A stretch of DNA of 7,279 nucleotides from NCBI GenBank assembly GCA_964551925.1, contig CAZKFA010000047.1, positions 1 through 7,279 of the forward strand, read 5' to 3'. The DNA is from CAZKFA01 sp964551925. GTDB lineage: Bacteria > Cyanobacteriota > Vampirovibrionia > LMEP-6097. Within the stretch, counting starts at the first letter, position 1. The number at the start of each line of letters is the position of its first letter. A program made the position numbers and the translations under genes. Below the pieces are notes generated by a model that was not told where the DNA came from, did not search any database, and saw nothing but the letters and a program-made list of their open reading frames with translations. This document shows positions 1 through 7,150 of the stretch, piece after piece.

Positions 1-1112
1 GCGTTATCGACTTCAGTATCATAGAAGTCAGCGATTTTTTCAAGCATTGTTTCAAGCTCACCAGACTCTTCACCAATTGCTACCATTTGTGTAACCATTG
101 GTGGGAATATATTAGAATTGCCGAGTTGTGTGCTAATAGCACCACCCTCTTCGGCTTCTCTTTGTACATTCTCTATAACCTTCTCTAGGACAGCGTTACT
201 GGCGGATTCTTTGACCACTTCAAGGGCTGTGATGATAGGTACGCCAGATTGAATGAGAGTACCAAAGGTTCTAGTGAATCTAGCTACTGCAACTTTACGA
301 ATGATATCTCCAAAAATTGGTACGCGTAGAATAAAAGAATCTAAAGTATAGCGACCGCTCTCAGTCTTGTACCATGACTGGATTGTAGTGTAGGTGAACC
401 AAATTATTACTACTAATAGAATGACCCAAGGTGAACGTAAGAAGTTACTAACATCAATTAATGCTTGAGTGAAGGCTGGTAATTTACCACCAGTACCAGT
501 AAAGATCGCAGAGAATTTTGGTAGGATAAAAGTTAACATAAACCAAACAACCAGAGAGGCAATTGACAAGACTGTTATAGGGTAGGTCATTGCGGTTTTG
601 ACTTTGTGAGTTAGTTTGCTGCGAGCTTCTAAGAAAAATGCCAAGCGATTAAGTACCTGATCAAGCACACCACCAGCTTCGCCAGCTTTCACCATGGCGA
701 CATATAATCTATCAAAGGCATCAGGATAGTTTCCGAGTGCCTCAGAGAGTTTCACACCCTGCTCTACATCAACTTTGATCTGACGTAGATAGCCAGCTAG
801 TTTAGGATTTTCGGTTTGATCAATGAGTACTGTAAGCACGCGTAACATGGCGATACCAGCTTCAATCATGGAAGCAAATTGACGCGAGAAAATCACCATG
901 TCTCTTAAGCTAATTTTTTTTGCAAATAAACCCGTTGTTCTAATTTCAGTACCGACGGCTTTGGTCTGGGCAGTACCTGTGTAATTAATATTCATCACCC
1001 ACAAGCCTTGTTTGCGCAAATCAAATTTGGCCAGCTCAATGGACGAGGCTTCTATTTTGCCGCTTTTGGTTTGACCAGCAGCAGTTCTTGCTAAATATTT
1101 ATAACGATTCAT
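1..1112 (-). CDS. pilC: Type IV pilus inner-membrane assembly protein PilC (GspF family), 3' end cut by window edge
   Basis: This is the polytopic inner-membrane platform protein of type IV pilus or type II secretion machines, which links the cytoplasmic assembly/retraction ATPases to pilin polymerisation. My reading of the minus strand gives 370 uninterrupted codons beginning MNRYKYLARTAAGQTKSG. Two T2SSF repeats are visible. The first starts near residue 71 (RDMVIFSRQFASMIEAGI) with KAGEAGG at 142-148. The second starts near 275 (VARFTRTFGTLIQSGVPI) with AIGEESGELETML at 345-357. Hydrophobic segments lie at about 177-198 and 229-245; the expected last transmembrane helix falls outside the window. 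The family is usually about 400 residues, so only some 30 are missing. The ATG at 1112 is the first possible start because an in-frame TAA lies two codons upstream (1116-1118). No clear Shine-Dalgarno is seen. It is divergent from the acyl-CoA synthetase. The pilC name fits better than gspF by overall resemblance, but neighbouring pilB/pilT genes are not visible. Confidence 0.93.
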   Translation of the reverse strand, partial: MNRYKYLARTAAGQTKSGKIEASSIELAKFDLRKQGLWVMNINYTGTAQTKAVGTEIRTTGLFAKKISLRDMVIFSRQFASMIEAGIAMLRVLTVLIDQTENPKLAGYLRQIKVDVEQGVKLSEALGNYPDAFDRLYVAMVKAGEAGGVLDQVLNRLAFFLEARSKLTHKVKTAMTYPITVLSIASLVVWFMLTFILPKFSAIFTGTGGKLPAFTQALIDVSNFLRSPWVILLVVIIWFTYTTIQSWYKTESGRYTLDSFILRVPIFGDIIRKVAVARFTRTFGTLIQSGVPIITALEVVKESASNAVLEKVIENVQREAEEGGAISTQLGNSNIFPPMVTQMVAIGEESGELETMLEKIADFYDTEVDN

Positions 1113-1174
1113 TTTTTATCTAAGAACACAAAGGGTTCTAAGTATTAAGTACCACTATTAGGACGTTTCTAACA

Positions 1175-1195
1175 ATCTATTTGTTTCAAATAGAT
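1175..1195. promoter_or_regulatory. Perfect 9-bp inverted repeat in the divergent pilC/acyl-CoA synthetase gap
   Basis: ATCTATTTG (1175-1183), a TTT spacer and CAAATAGAT (1187-1195) form a perfect dyad. An extra AAC/GTT pairing outside it is offset by one bulged A. It lies 63 bp before the pilC start and 10 bp before the first possible acyl-CoA synthetase ATG. It could be an operator for one or both genes, or an RNA hairpin. No T-run follows, so a terminator is unlikely. The function is inferred from position only. Confidence 0.35.
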
Positions 1196-1204
1196 GTTAT
1201 CTAA

Positions 1205-3097
1205 ATGGTATTATGCGCAAATGTTGATAAAGTTAGGCTGTTAATAATTAGTGGCATAATAAATTTAACGGTGAAATACAAAAGTTTACCAGAATTGTTT
1301 TTCAAAAGAGCGGAGAAATACGGGGATCGTGTTTTGATGCGCTATAAAACACGTATAGATCAGCCTTTACAGGAATATAGCTGGAATCAAACTAAGGTTC
1401 GTATTGAAGAGATTGCTCTTGGACTAAGAGCGCTAGGTAGTAGTGCTGGTGATCATATTGGTTTATTGGCAACAACTTGTCATCTGTGGTTGCCTATAGA
1501 TTTTGGGATCTTGACAGCAGGCGCGGTCACCGTTCCGCTGTATCACAACTCAGCGACTGAGTCTGTTAAATATATTGTTAATGATGCTAATTTAAAATTT
1601 ATTTTTGTTAAAGACAAAATTCAATTACAAAAGGTTCGCGCTAATTGGAGTGATTATCCTCACTTGAGATTTGCAATTGTGATGTTTGATCGTGGTGATA
1701 TTCCAAAAAATGATCCGCGTATTATTACTCTTGATGAGTTGCAACGTATAGGGAGAGATGCTTCTGTAAAATCCTCTACAATGCCTGAGCAAATGGTTTC
1801 AGAGATTAGGCTTGATGACTTAGCTAGTATTATTTACACATCTGGTACCACTGGTGAACCTAAAGGTGTCATGTTAACTCATCGTAATTTTTTAGTGGCA
1901 GCCTTATCGTTTTATCAATATGTGCCACTAGAAGAAGGTATGAATATGCTTTCGTTCCTTCCACTTGCACATATTTTTGAAAGAGTATCTTCTGAGTTCT
2001 ATGGGATTGATCAAGGTGTAGTATTCACCTATTGTGAGAAGATTGAATATTTACCAAGTCTATTGATTGAGTCTAAGTGCAATATTATGACTGTTGTACC
2101 TAGAATGCTAGAGAAGATTTATGACAAGGTGATTGCACAGTCCAGCAAGCTCTCTCCTGGAGCACAACGTACTTTCAATAAAGCTGTTAACGTAGGTAGA
2201 CAGTATATGAAGAAAAAAACAGCCAAAGAAAATATTCCTTGGGGGCTTGAATTAAAATATTCTATTGCTCATAAAGTTGTATTATCGAAGATTAAGGAGA
2301 AGTTAGCCCCTGATCTGAAAATTTTTGTAGTTGGAGGAGCGCCTTTCTCTACTGACTTGTCATATTTTTTCTTGTCTATTGGCTATCAAGTTGTTGAGGG
2401 ATATGGTTTGACTGAGACCTCTGCTCCAATTACGGTGAATCCACCATGGGCGAATCGTCCTGGTACTGTTGGATTGCCATTTAGGCATTTTGAAGTGAAG
2501 ATTTCTGATGAAGGTGAGATTCTATGTCGCGGTGAATCAGTGTTTGCTGGCTATTATAATAAGCCAGAAGCCACTGCTGAAGCCATTGTTGATGGTTGGT
2601 TCCATACGGGTGATGTTGGTGAATTTGACGCAGATGGTTATTTGCGAATTACTGGACGTAAGAAAGATTTGATAGTAACAACTGGTGGTAAGAAAATTGC
2701 TCCAACAAAAGTTGAAGCAACCTTGCTTGAGAGTGATTATTTATCACAAGCCGTTGTTTTTGGTGAACAGAAAAAATATCTTGCAGCTCTTTTAGTTATT
2801 AATGAAAGTGAAGTTGCTAAATATTTGCGTGATAACAATATAGAAATCGAATTGCCAATTCATAAAATGCAACCAGTTTATGATTTGATTGAACGTGAGG
2901 TTACAAGAGTGAGCGTTAATCTTAATCGTTTTGAACAGATTAAAGCCTTTGCTATTTTGGAGCATGAATTTACTATTGATTCTGGTGAGTTGACACCAAC
3001 CCTAAAGGTTAAAAGAAATGTAGTATACCAGCGCTATCAAGATATTATCGAGCCGCTTTTTAATCGACTTAAGCCGGAACACTCTGCGGACCAATAA
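1205..3097 (+). CDS. Long-chain acyl-CoA synthetase (AMP-forming fatty acid:CoA ligase)
   Basis: The enzyme activates free fatty acids with ATP to acyl-AMP and then forms the CoA (possibly ACP) thioester, for lipid synthesis, recycling or degradation. It has 630 residues from the ATG and the ANL-superfamily motifs in order: P-loop YTSGTTGEPKGVMLTH at 211-226, FLPLAHIFER at 251-260, GYGLTETSAP at 399-408, GWFHTGD at 464-470, hinge region GRKKDLIVTTGGKKIAP at 484-500, and the C-terminal lysine segment TPTLKVKR at 597-604. The long insert between the P-loop and GYGLTE is typical of the long-chain (FadD/FAA/AAS-like) group. The start is uncertain. The ATG at 1205 directly follows an in-frame TAA, but a GTG at 1271 (VKYKSLPELFFKRAEKYGDRV) begins exactly where family homology starts. 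Neither has a good Shine-Dalgarno. The stop is 14 bp before the methyltransferase start, suggesting co-transcription. Substrate chain length and the CoA versus ACP choice cannot be read from sequence. Confidence 0.93.
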   Translation: MVLCANVDKVRLLIISGIINLTVKYKSLPELFFKRAEKYGDRVLMRYKTRIDQPLQEYSWNQTKVRIEEIALGLRALGSSAGDHIGLLATTCHLWLPIDFGILTAGAVTVPLYHNSATESVKYIVNDANLKFIFVKDKIQLQKVRANWSDYPHLRFAIVMFDRGDIPKNDPRIITLDELQRIGRDASVKSSTMPEQMVSEIRLDDLASIIYTSGTTGEPKGVMLTHRNFLVAALSFYQYVPLEEGMNMLSFLPLAHIFERVSSEFYGIDQGVVFTYCEKIEYLPSLLIESKCNIMTVVPRMLEKIYDKVIAQSSKLSPGAQRTFNKAVNVGRQYMKKKTAKENIPWGLELKYSIAHKVVLSKIKEKLAPDLKIFVVGGAPFSTDLSYFFLSIGYQVVEGYGLTETSAPITVNPPWANRPGTVGLPFRHFEVKISDEGEILCRGESVFAGYYNKPEATAEAIVDGWFHTGDVGEFDADGYLRITGRKKDLIVTTGGKKIAPTKVEATLLESDYLSQAVVFGEQKKYLAALLVINESEVAKYLRDNNIEIELPIHKMQPVYDLIEREVTRVSVNLNRFEQIKAFAILEHEFTIDSGELTPTLKVKRNVVYQRYQDIIEPLFNRLKPEHSADQ

Positions 3098-3111
3098 CGA
3101 CTTAGGGTAAT

Positions 3112-4401
3112 GTGGCCCTATTAGAAAAAAGACAAAGTAAAAAGAAAAATTTTAATCCTGAGCTTGCAGCAATTGTTGCAAGTAAGGATGTTCGGTTAAA
3201 AAAGTCTCGTTTGTTTACCAGTAGTTATTTATTGAATGACACATGGAAAAACTGTAAGCGTAGTTGGGGACATAGTTTACATGGTATGGCATCGAGATCC
3301 GGTTCATTTCCACCATCATTAGCTAATTATTTTATAAAGAATTTTAGTGAAGTGAATGATAGAGTATTAGATCCTTTCTCTGGTAAGGGTACTACTGCTC
3401 TAGAAGCCTGTCTAAATGAGCGTTATGGCATTGGTATAGATGTGGCACCTGAAGCGTATGCTTTGACTGTAGCGAAGACTATTGTTATTGATCATGCTGC
3501 TGCAGTTGAATACTTAGAGAGTTTGAAGTTTGTTAATCCTAGTGCTGATGAAATCGAAGCTGTTGCTAAAGAAGTCAAAATCTTTTATCACCCAAAAGTC
3601 CTCAAACAAATCCTTGGCTTTCGTAAAGCTATAGCTAAGGACTACTCTTTTAGACATATCAGCTATCTATCTCACCCAAAATTTGAAGGAGAGTCTCATC
3701 AGAAAGCTTTGTTTGCTCAGTATTGGGTTGGTGTCATTATTGGTATCCTACATGGCTCATCAGAACTGAGTTTGAGCGTTTCTTGCTCGCATAGCTACAG
3801 TATGGCGCCGAACTATGTCGATAAATATGCTAAGGCTCATGGCTTAGAGAAACCTATTCGTGATCTCAAAGAATGTTTGATTAAGCGTTCGCGTAAGCTG
3901 CAGCAAGATGGTTCGAATAAATATCAAGGTAAGGCTCTATTAGGTTCTGCGATGAACTTACCAAAAAATTTAACTGAGTCAATTGACCTAATTCTAACCA
4001 GTCCACCATACTTTACAGCTCAAAGTTACGCTTGGGATAACTGGCTCAGGGAGTGGTTTCTAGGCTTTGATTTCAAACAAGTGCGCACTCAAACTTTGCA
4101 CACGGCTGTCGAAGACAAGTATCGTGTGGCAATGGGTGAACATCTTAAGCAAGCTTATCAAGTGCTTAAACCTAAGCGCTGGGCTTTTTATGTGGTTGGT
4201 GATGTCATCAAGAAGACCAAAGCTGGTGATTACAAGATTGTTACAGCTGAAATAATTGCTCAGGAAGCAGAGGCTGCTGGTTTCAGCGTGGAGTTGATTA
4301 TTGATGATGATATTCCGCGCACTAGCTGTTACAATTCGGCCTTCCTTAAAGAAGATCAGGGCTTAAAATTAGATAGAGTCGTTTGTTTGTATAAAAATTA
4401 G
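3112..4401 (+). CDS. DNA methyltransferase (N6-adenine or N4-cytosine type), apparently without a partner nuclease
   Basis: This is a predicted SAM-dependent DNA amino-methyltransferase of 429 residues. AdoMet-binding motif I is DPFSGKGTT at 87-95, preceded by a motif X-like region (SGSFPPSLANYFIKNF, 63-78) and followed by motif II (GIGIDVAP, 106-113, acidic D110). The catalytic motif IV is TSPPY at 296-300, the form used by amino-methylating DNA enzymes. Motif order X-I-(about 200 residues)-IV differs from the common beta class, where IV precedes I; the middle part, including SHSYSMAPNYVDKY at 226-239, probably holds target recognition. The start is GTG: an in-frame TAG at 3103-3105 rules out extension, and AGGG (3104-3107) sits 4 bases upstream. 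The gene follows the acyl-CoA synthetase by 14 bp. No restriction endonuclease is seen nearby, so it may be an orphan epigenetic or protective enzyme. An RNA substrate is less likely because no THUMP-like domain is present. Confidence 0.85.
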   Translation: MALLEKRQSKKKNFNPELAAIVASKDVRLKKSRLFTSSYLLNDTWKNCKRSWGHSLHGMASRSGSFPPSLANYFIKNFSEVNDRVLDPFSGKGTTALEACLNERYGIGIDVAPEAYALTVAKTIVIDHAAAVEYLESLKFVNPSADEIEAVAKEVKIFYHPKVLKQILGFRKAIAKDYSFRHISYLSHPKFEGESHQKALFAQYWVGVIIGILHGSSELSLSVSCSHSYSMAPNYVDKYAKAHGLEKPIRDLKECLIKRSRKLQQDGSNKYQGKALLGSAMNLPKNLTESIDLILTSPPYFTAQSYAWDNWLREWFLGFDFKQVRTQTLHTAVEDKYRVAMGEHLKQAYQVLKPKRWAFYVVGDVIKKTKAGDYKIVTAEIIAQEAEAAGFSVELIIDDDIPRTSCYNSAFLKEDQGLKLDRVVCLYKN

Positions 4402-4423
4402 GTGTTTACCTCTAGTCCAAATA

Positions 4424-4462
4424 GGTTATAAATCCAAAAATTTGGGTATATAGCGGTTATAA
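4424..4462. repeat. Two 8-bp direct repeats, 31 bp apart, ahead of the small ORF
   Basis: GGTTATAA occurs at 4424-4431 and again at 4455-4462, with a small CCAAA/TTTGG dyad (4434-4445) between. The 31-bp spacing is close to three helical turns, as expected for a dimeric regulator, but 8-bp AT-rich repeats can arise by chance. The 4402-4479 gap holds no other signal: no T-run terminator after the methyltransferase and no convincing -35/-10 pair. Confidence 0.2.
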
Positions 4463-4479
4463 GCGTCAAGGGGGGAAGG

Positions 4480-4647
4480 ATGCCAATATTAGAACAGAAA
4501 TGTACACGACAACCGGGTTTGTTAATTAAAGAGATTAGCTTGAAGCATCCAAGGGTACTGGCTCGTGCTATTCACGAGTTCAAAATCTTAGATACCCACA
4601 TCTGTAAATTTGAAACTTTAGAATTGAAATCTTATCATAAGGATTGA
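4480..4647 (+). CDS. Small hypothetical protein, 55 residues, with a strong ribosome-binding site
   Basis: I do not recognise this protein. The reading frame starts MPILEQKCTRQPGLLIKEIS and ends ETLELKSYHKD followed by TGA. It is basic, with about 8 lysines, 4 arginines and 3 histidines, and has two cysteines (residues 8 and 42). It has no hydrophobic membrane segment or signal peptide. The main argument for coding is the ribosome-binding site: the purine run AAGGGGGGAAGG (4468-4479) directly precedes the ATG and is much stronger than any other in the window. It lies 78 bp after the methyltransferase, on the same strand, and stops 10 bp before the convergent S1 gene ends. A CTCGTG/CACGAG hairpin with a 5-base loop lies inside it (4562-4578), so an RNA element is an alternative. 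It could be an accessory to the methyltransferase, but that is inferred only from position. Confidence 0.45.
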   Translation: MPILEQKCTRQPGLLIKEISLKHPRVLARAIHEFKILDTHICKFETLELKSYHKD

Positions 4648-4656
4648 ATTAGAAGA

Positions 4657-5748
4657 CTATTCTTTAACTGTAGCAATATCTTTAAGTGATAAAGCTATCC
4701 GTCTCTCGTAAGGAGAGAATTTTTTGATTAGAACTTCAATCTCATCACCAGGTTTCAAGTAGTTGTCTGGACTTGGATCTTCTTCGTCATTGGTAATCTC
4801 TGATACAGGAAGCAAGGCTTCTACACCAGGATAAATTTCAACGAATACTCCAAAAACAGCAAGTTTCACTACTGTACCTTTGATGATTTGACCTTCAGCA
4901 AATTTGCCTTCGATCTCAGTCCAAGGATCTGGCTGTAAGCGTTTGTAGCTTAGAGAAATTTTCTTAGTCGCTTTGTCGATTTTCAAAATCTTCACAGAGA
5001 TCTTGTCGCCAGTGCTGAGCACTTCGCGCGGATGTGCGATACGTTGCCATGAAATTTCTGATACTGGTAACAAACCATCAATACCACCAATGTCAATGAA
5101 GGCGCCGAATTCAGCAACTCTAACAACTTCACCAGAAATAACTTGTCCGATTTCTAGCTCAGTGATTGCCTTGTCTCTTAGATCAGCTTTCTCATCTTCA
5201 ATTGCGATTTTTTGTGAACCAATTAATTTACCTTTGCGTTTATCAAGCTCAAGAATTTTGAATTCAAGCTTAGTGCCTTTGGCGCTTTCACCGCGCAAAC
5301 GTAATTGTGAAGCAGGAATGAAACCTCTTACGCCGTAAGCTTCAACTACTACGCCGCCTTTAACAAGTGCGACAACTTCAGCAGCAATGTTAGCATCTTT
5401 GGACTTAAGTTCTTCCAACTTGACCCAACCTCTAGCCTGCTCTACGCGCTTCATTGAAACCAATAAAGGGTGTTTGTCAGTAGCCTCTTTGATAATAAAG
5501 AACTCATATTCTTTATTCTTCTCTAATAAATCTTGTGCTTTAACATCTTCGTCGTTGCTAACTTCTTTGTATGGCAAGAAAGCTTCAGCTTTGGCATCAA
5601 TATCAACCAACGCGCCGTCTTTTTCTAATTGGATAATAGAGCCTCTAATAATTTGCCCAGATTCAAAATCTTTGGCTCCCGGGGCCCTAGTCAATAAATT
5701 GGCAAATTCTTGCTCTAAATTTAATACGAATTCTGTTGTTTCTACCAT
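4657..5748 (-). CDS. rpsA: Ribosomal protein S1, four S1 (OB-fold) domains
   Basis: S1 binds mRNA at the 30S subunit and helps initiation on structured or weakly Shine-Dalgarno leaders. The 363-residue product has four S1 repeats at about 30-101, 119-181, 199-271 and 284-357. Repeats three and four show the standard core (GEVVRVAEFGAFIDIGGIDGLLPVSEIS; GTVVKLAVFGVFVEIYPGVEALLPVSEI). Repeat two is degenerate, as is usual for the second repeat of bacterial S1 proteins. The first three repeats resemble cyanobacterial S1, which normally stops after three domains; the fourth here is extra. E. coli S1 has six. The ATG is fixed by an in-frame TAA four codons upstream. The nearest Shine-Dalgarno-like AAAGGA (5763-5768) is 14 bases away, which is long. 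The gene is convergent with the small ORF (10-bp gap between stops). A general S1-domain RNA-binding protein is the alternative, but length and order favour rpsA. Confidence 0.9.
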   Translation of the reverse strand: MVETTEFVLNLEQEFANLLTRAPGAKDFESGQIIRGSIIQLEKDGALVDIDAKAEAFLPYKEVSNDEDVKAQDLLEKNKEYEFFIIKEATDKHPLLVSMKRVEQARGWVKLEELKSKDANIAAEVVALVKGGVVVEAYGVRGFIPASQLRLRGESAKGTKLEFKILELDKRKGKLIGSQKIAIEDEKADLRDKAITELEIGQVISGEVVRVAEFGAFIDIGGIDGLLPVSEISWQRIAHPREVLSTGDKISVKILKIDKATKKISLSYKRLQPDPWTEIEGKFAEGQIIKGTVVKLAVFGVFVEIYPGVEALLPVSEITNDEEDPSPDNYLKPGDEIEVLIKKFSPYERRIALSLKDIATVKE

Positions 5749-5799
5749 GGATATCTGTTAATTCCTTTATACCAGCTACTAATATTAGCTTATTTAGCA

Positions 5800-5829
5800 A
5801 TATTATGACCCCACTTAATCAAAAAACAA
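5800..5829 (-). promoter_or_regulatory. Candidate sigma-70-type promoter for rpsA
   Basis: On the minus strand TTGTTT (5829-5824) is followed after 18 bases by TAATAT (5805-5800); an overlapping CATAAT (5807-5802) gives a 16-base spacer. It lies about 50 bp before the rpsA ATG, leaving a short leader. Downstream in the leader is a 10-bp palindrome, CTAATATTAG (5779-5788). This is a pattern match in AT-rich DNA, so support is moderate. Confidence 0.4.
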
Positions 5830-5866
5830 TAATTCAGCCCAATTAATAGTAAAATAAGACCAGAGA

Positions 5867-7126
5867 ATGGTTTTTGATGATGGACATCTACGCATTACTG
5901 GGACAGCAAGTCCTGGAGCTACTGCAACGGCTAATCATGCTGCCGAGTCTCCTGTAGAACAAAGATATATTCACCTAAAGCAACGATTTGAACGCCTGGC
6001 AGAGGAGTTGAAATCGTTAACAATATTGGATAAAAAATTACGACAGCAAATCCTTGCCGTAAGACATGAAATGCAAGTTGTTGTCGAAGAATATAACAAG
6101 GTACTCGGCTCAAGAAGAAAATTGTTAGCTGGTCAAGCAAGCCAAGCTGAGGAACAGAATATACATCAGACGGCAAGTTCGATAGAAGGCAAATTGACGC
6201 ATTTAGAAGAATCTATGAATGCTATTGATACTGAATTACGCAGAGGTATTGGTGCAAGTCTTGCTGGTAATGAGGCTAAGACGCGCCCCAAGACTGATAG
6301 AGAGAGGCTGCTTGAGGAGATTAGGGCAGATAATCGTGCGGCTAAGTCTTATAACTATAAAAATATAGATGAACTTGAGCAGTCCTTTGAGGAGCTGAGG
6401 CAACGACGTCAGGGACTGAAGTTCGCAGGTTCAGCCATGGTCGTGATATCAGTATTTGCGTTTCAATTAGAAGGCACTATCCCAAAACAAATTGAGAAGT
6501 ATAGAAATTTAGGAACTGAAGATTCAAAAATTCTGATACCTAATACCCCTGGTGCATTGAAAAATGTAGCTCAGCGAGAATTAAACACTCTTGCTGCAAA
6601 CCTTTACTATTATGAGCAGAGACTGGAATGGCTTGAAAAACTTGAGAAAGAATTACACCAAATCATTAGAAGGGCTAGTGAAGCTGCTGGTTTTGGATTT
6701 GATTTTTCTAGTTTGGCTCAACCAGATCCACAATTAGCTAGTAAGCTTGCAGAAACCATAGAGAAGAGAATGACTGAGACTACATCTCGATTGATTGATA
6801 AATCTATAGCTGCTGATGCTTTCATTAATGTTCTTTTGCTGAATTTACGAAATGAACATGCGCCTAAGTCGATAGAAGATTTGATTAATTTGTTAGTGTC
6901 TCAATTGTTGCGAGCTGTTATGAAGAAAGATGTGGGCAAAAATTTACTTAAAGAAGATGTCAAACAATTAAGAACCTTTTTCCATCCGGATAGATTCAGT
7001 GCACAAATTGACAATGCAGGTTATGAACCTGAGATGAAAGAGTCGCTCAAATCAGCTATCTCTAGTATTTTTAGAGTGTCAGATGAGACTTATCAATCAG
7101 CCTTGTTTGAGATGGTTGCTGAGTGA
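5867..7126 (+). CDS. Hypothetical helical/coiled-coil protein with a C-terminal J-domain-like HPD segment
   Basis: I do not recognise the full-length family. The 419-residue product has a short Ala/Thr/Gly-rich N-terminus (1-30) and then charged helical segments with coiled-coil character at about 31-85, 100-130, 143-185 and 233-270. A 14-residue hydrophobic stretch (GSAMVVISVFAFQL, 188-201) is too short and isolated to call a transmembrane helix. The C-terminus, from about 357, reads like helices II and III of a DnaJ J-domain: KEDVKQLRTFFHPDRF (362-377) with HPD at 373-375, then PEMKESLKSAISSIFRVSDETYQSAL (388-413) in place of the usual FKEINEAYEVLSD helix. If real, it would contact a DnaK/Hsp70 partner. 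Helix I is not obvious. An in-frame TAA four codons upstream makes ATG 5867 the first start; the Shine-Dalgarno is weak (CAGAGA). It is divergent from rpsA and followed immediately by the tandem repeat. Confidence 0.8.
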   Translation: MVFDDGHLRITGTASPGATATANHAAESPVEQRYIHLKQRFERLAEELKSLTILDKKLRQQILAVRHEMQVVVEEYNKVLGSRRKLLAGQASQAEEQNIHQTASSIEGKLTHLEESMNAIDTELRRGIGASLAGNEAKTRPKTDRERLLEEIRADNRAAKSYNYKNIDELEQSFEELRQRRQGLKFAGSAMVVISVFAFQLEGTIPKQIEKYRNLGTEDSKILIPNTPGALKNVAQRELNTLAANLYYYEQRLEWLEKLEKELHQIIRRASEAAGFGFDFSSLAQPDPQLASKLAETIEKRMTETTSRLIDKSIAADAFINVLLLNLRNEHAPKSIEDLINLLVSQLLRAVMKKDVGKNLLKEDVKQLRTFFHPDRFSAQIDNAGYEPEMKESLKSAISSIFRVSDETYQSALFEMVAE

Positions 7127-7150
7127 GTCGCGATTGTTGAGATTTTAAAA

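Noticed and set aside
4067..4255. 62-codon plus-strand ORF inside the methyltransferase
   Set aside because: It lies wholly inside the methyltransferase in another frame, with no ribosome-binding site and no recognisable composition.
4973..5338. 121-codon plus-strand ORF opposite rpsA
   Set aside because: It is antisense to a clear S1 gene and Ser/Pro/Leu-rich, as expected of a shadow frame.
5387..5761. 124-codon plus-strand ORF opposite the 5' part of rpsA
   Set aside because: Antisense shadow of S1; low-complexity Ser/Leu composition and no family motif.
5931..6176. 81-codon minus-strand ORF opposite the HPD protein
   Set aside because: It overlaps the coiled-coil coding frame completely and shows no motif or ribosome-binding site.
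6428..6469. Transmembrane helix in the HPD protein
   Set aside because: The hydrophobic stretch is only about 14 residues and ends in FQLEG next to charged helices; more likely a buried helix.
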